From the NCBI GenBank assembly GCA_937907415.1, contig CALCHY010000288.1:1-5944 (forward strand): a stretch of DNA of 5,944 nt. The letters run 5' to 3'. Position numbers and translations under genes: made by a program. Source of the stretch: an uncultured Trueperaceae bacterium (GTDB taxonomy: Bacteria; Deinococcota; Deinococci; Deinococcales; Trueperaceae). Numbering within the stretch: position 1 is the first letter of the stretch; every line of letters starts with the position of its first letter. The notes under the pieces were generated by a model. The model did not search any database. It was not told the origin of the DNA and saw only the letters and a list, made by a program, of their open reading frames with translations. This document shows, piece after piece, positions 5,572-5,944 of the stretch.

Positions 5572-5858
5572 TTGTTGCCTCCTTTGAGGCTCTCGACGTG
5601 TTCGTCGGGAAGACGGAAGTCACCAACCTCTTGCTTATAGAGGTTCACGAAGCGCTCCAGAAGGTAGACGAGTGATTGAGCGTGTTGCGGGCTCATGCGA
5701 ATGACGGCGTCCACGCTTCGCTCTCCCGAAGCTTGAAAGGTTCCAAACTTTATGGCTAGGTCGTAGACGGTTGCTTCTACCTCTGCTGAGTTTGCGTAGA
5801 GCTGGATAGGCTGCTTGGTTTGGGGTTCCATCGTGGAATCCTCGTTTGTTGTGGTCAT
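5568..5858 (-). CDS. DUF3467-family protein
   Basis: A 96-residue protein. IQLYANSAEVEATVYDLAIK (18-37) followed by FG, then AVIRMSPQHAQSLVYLLERF (51-70), match DUF3467: a YAN motif, a strand ending in FG, and the (L/M)SP-x-HA...L...L helix. Function of the family is not established. Start choice: the ATG at 5858 has GGGAG eight bases upstream; an ATG at 5831 with GAGGA would give 87 residues and also works; a TTG at 5885 is less likely. The stop overlaps the next gene's GTG, so it heads the operon with the 104-aa protein and the MazF-like toxin. It could be a second regulator or a chaperone-like partner (inference). Domain call is good; role is unknown. Confidence 0.75.
   Translation of the reverse strand: MTTTNEDSTMEPQTKQPIQLYANSAEVEATVYDLAIKFGTFQASGERSVDAVIRMSPQHAQSLVYLLERFVNLYKQEVGDFRLPDEHVESLKGGNK
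5578..5583 (-). promoter_or_regulatory. Consensus ribosome binding site of the 104-aa gene
   Basis: AGGAGG, inside the last codons of the DUF3467 gene, lies six bases before the GTG at 5571. It is the strongest Shine-Dalgarno sequence in the window and would give high expression of the putative antitoxin relative to the toxin. Confidence 0.6.
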
Positions 5859-5918
5859 TGCCGTCACTCCCGAATCCGTGTCCAAAGCGGCCGAGCTCCA
5901 AGTGGTAGGAGCGAACTA

Positions 5919-5927
5919 CTAGTCTAG
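5919..5927. promoter_or_regulatory. Palindrome CTAG-T-CTAG upstream of the toxin operon, possible operator
   Basis: A nine-base interrupted palindrome lies about 60 bp upstream of the DUF3467 start, in the only stretch that can hold the operon's promoter. Toxin-antitoxin operons are often autoregulated through such sites. No clear -35/-10 pair is visible, so this is a weak suggestion. Confidence 0.2.
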
Positions 5928-5944
5928 CTGACGTGCTTACATTA

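Noticed and set aside
1..5944. tRNA genes, CRISPR arrays, insertion sequences and attachment-site repeats
   Set aside because: Reading both strands showed no tRNA-like TPsiC arm sequence, no regularly spaced direct repeats, no transposase, and no pair of direct repeats placed to be attL/attR. A short att core outside or at the left edge cannot be excluded.

Overview
The window looks like part of a temperate phage or prophage from a high-GC bacterium. Phage signs are the start of a tyrosine-recombinase-type integrase at the left edge, the catalytic half of an S24 (CI/LexA-type) repressor, and a run of virion or tail genes. The host cannot be named. A classical signal peptide ending AFA-QQ would suit a Gram-negative or Deinococcus-like host, but this is weak inference. 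Starts are often GTG or TTG, with good Shine-Dalgarno sequences, and neighbouring genes repeatedly overlap by GTGA.

Left block (1-2582, all minus strand). Read right to left it holds a 5'-truncated S24 repressor with one frameshift, a small secreted protein, a 143-aa acidic protein translationally coupled to a 381-aa DUF6575-like protein, and the integrase running off the window. The 143-aa/DUF6575-like pair sits in the accessory slot between repressor and integrase. It is the best candidate for an uncharacterised system (defence, exclusion or toxin-antitoxin-like).

Middle block (2583-4853, plus strand). It opens abruptly with the 3' end of a truncated gene, then a 234-aa conserved phage protein, a 117-aa protein of five 24-residue repeats, and a tail-fibre-like protein of about 372 aa broken by three frameshifts and an amber codon. 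The first two lie in the same frame and are separated only by a TAA. At about 2583-2595 two head-to-head genes both lack their 5' parts and no promoter space remains, so this is a deletion or recombination scar or an assembly junction.

Right block (4886-5858, minus strand). A tightly packed operon runs DUF3467 protein, unknown 104-aa protein, MazF/PemK-like toxin. It converges on the tail gene. The 104-aa protein is in the usual antitoxin position; the DUF3467 partner is unusual.

One pattern cuts across the window. All four frameshifts can be repaired by restoring a single base in a short G or C run (GGG read as GG, GGGG as GGG, CCCC as CCC). The 'pseudogenes' may therefore be intact genes carrying homopolymer undercalls; real slippage mutations are the alternative.
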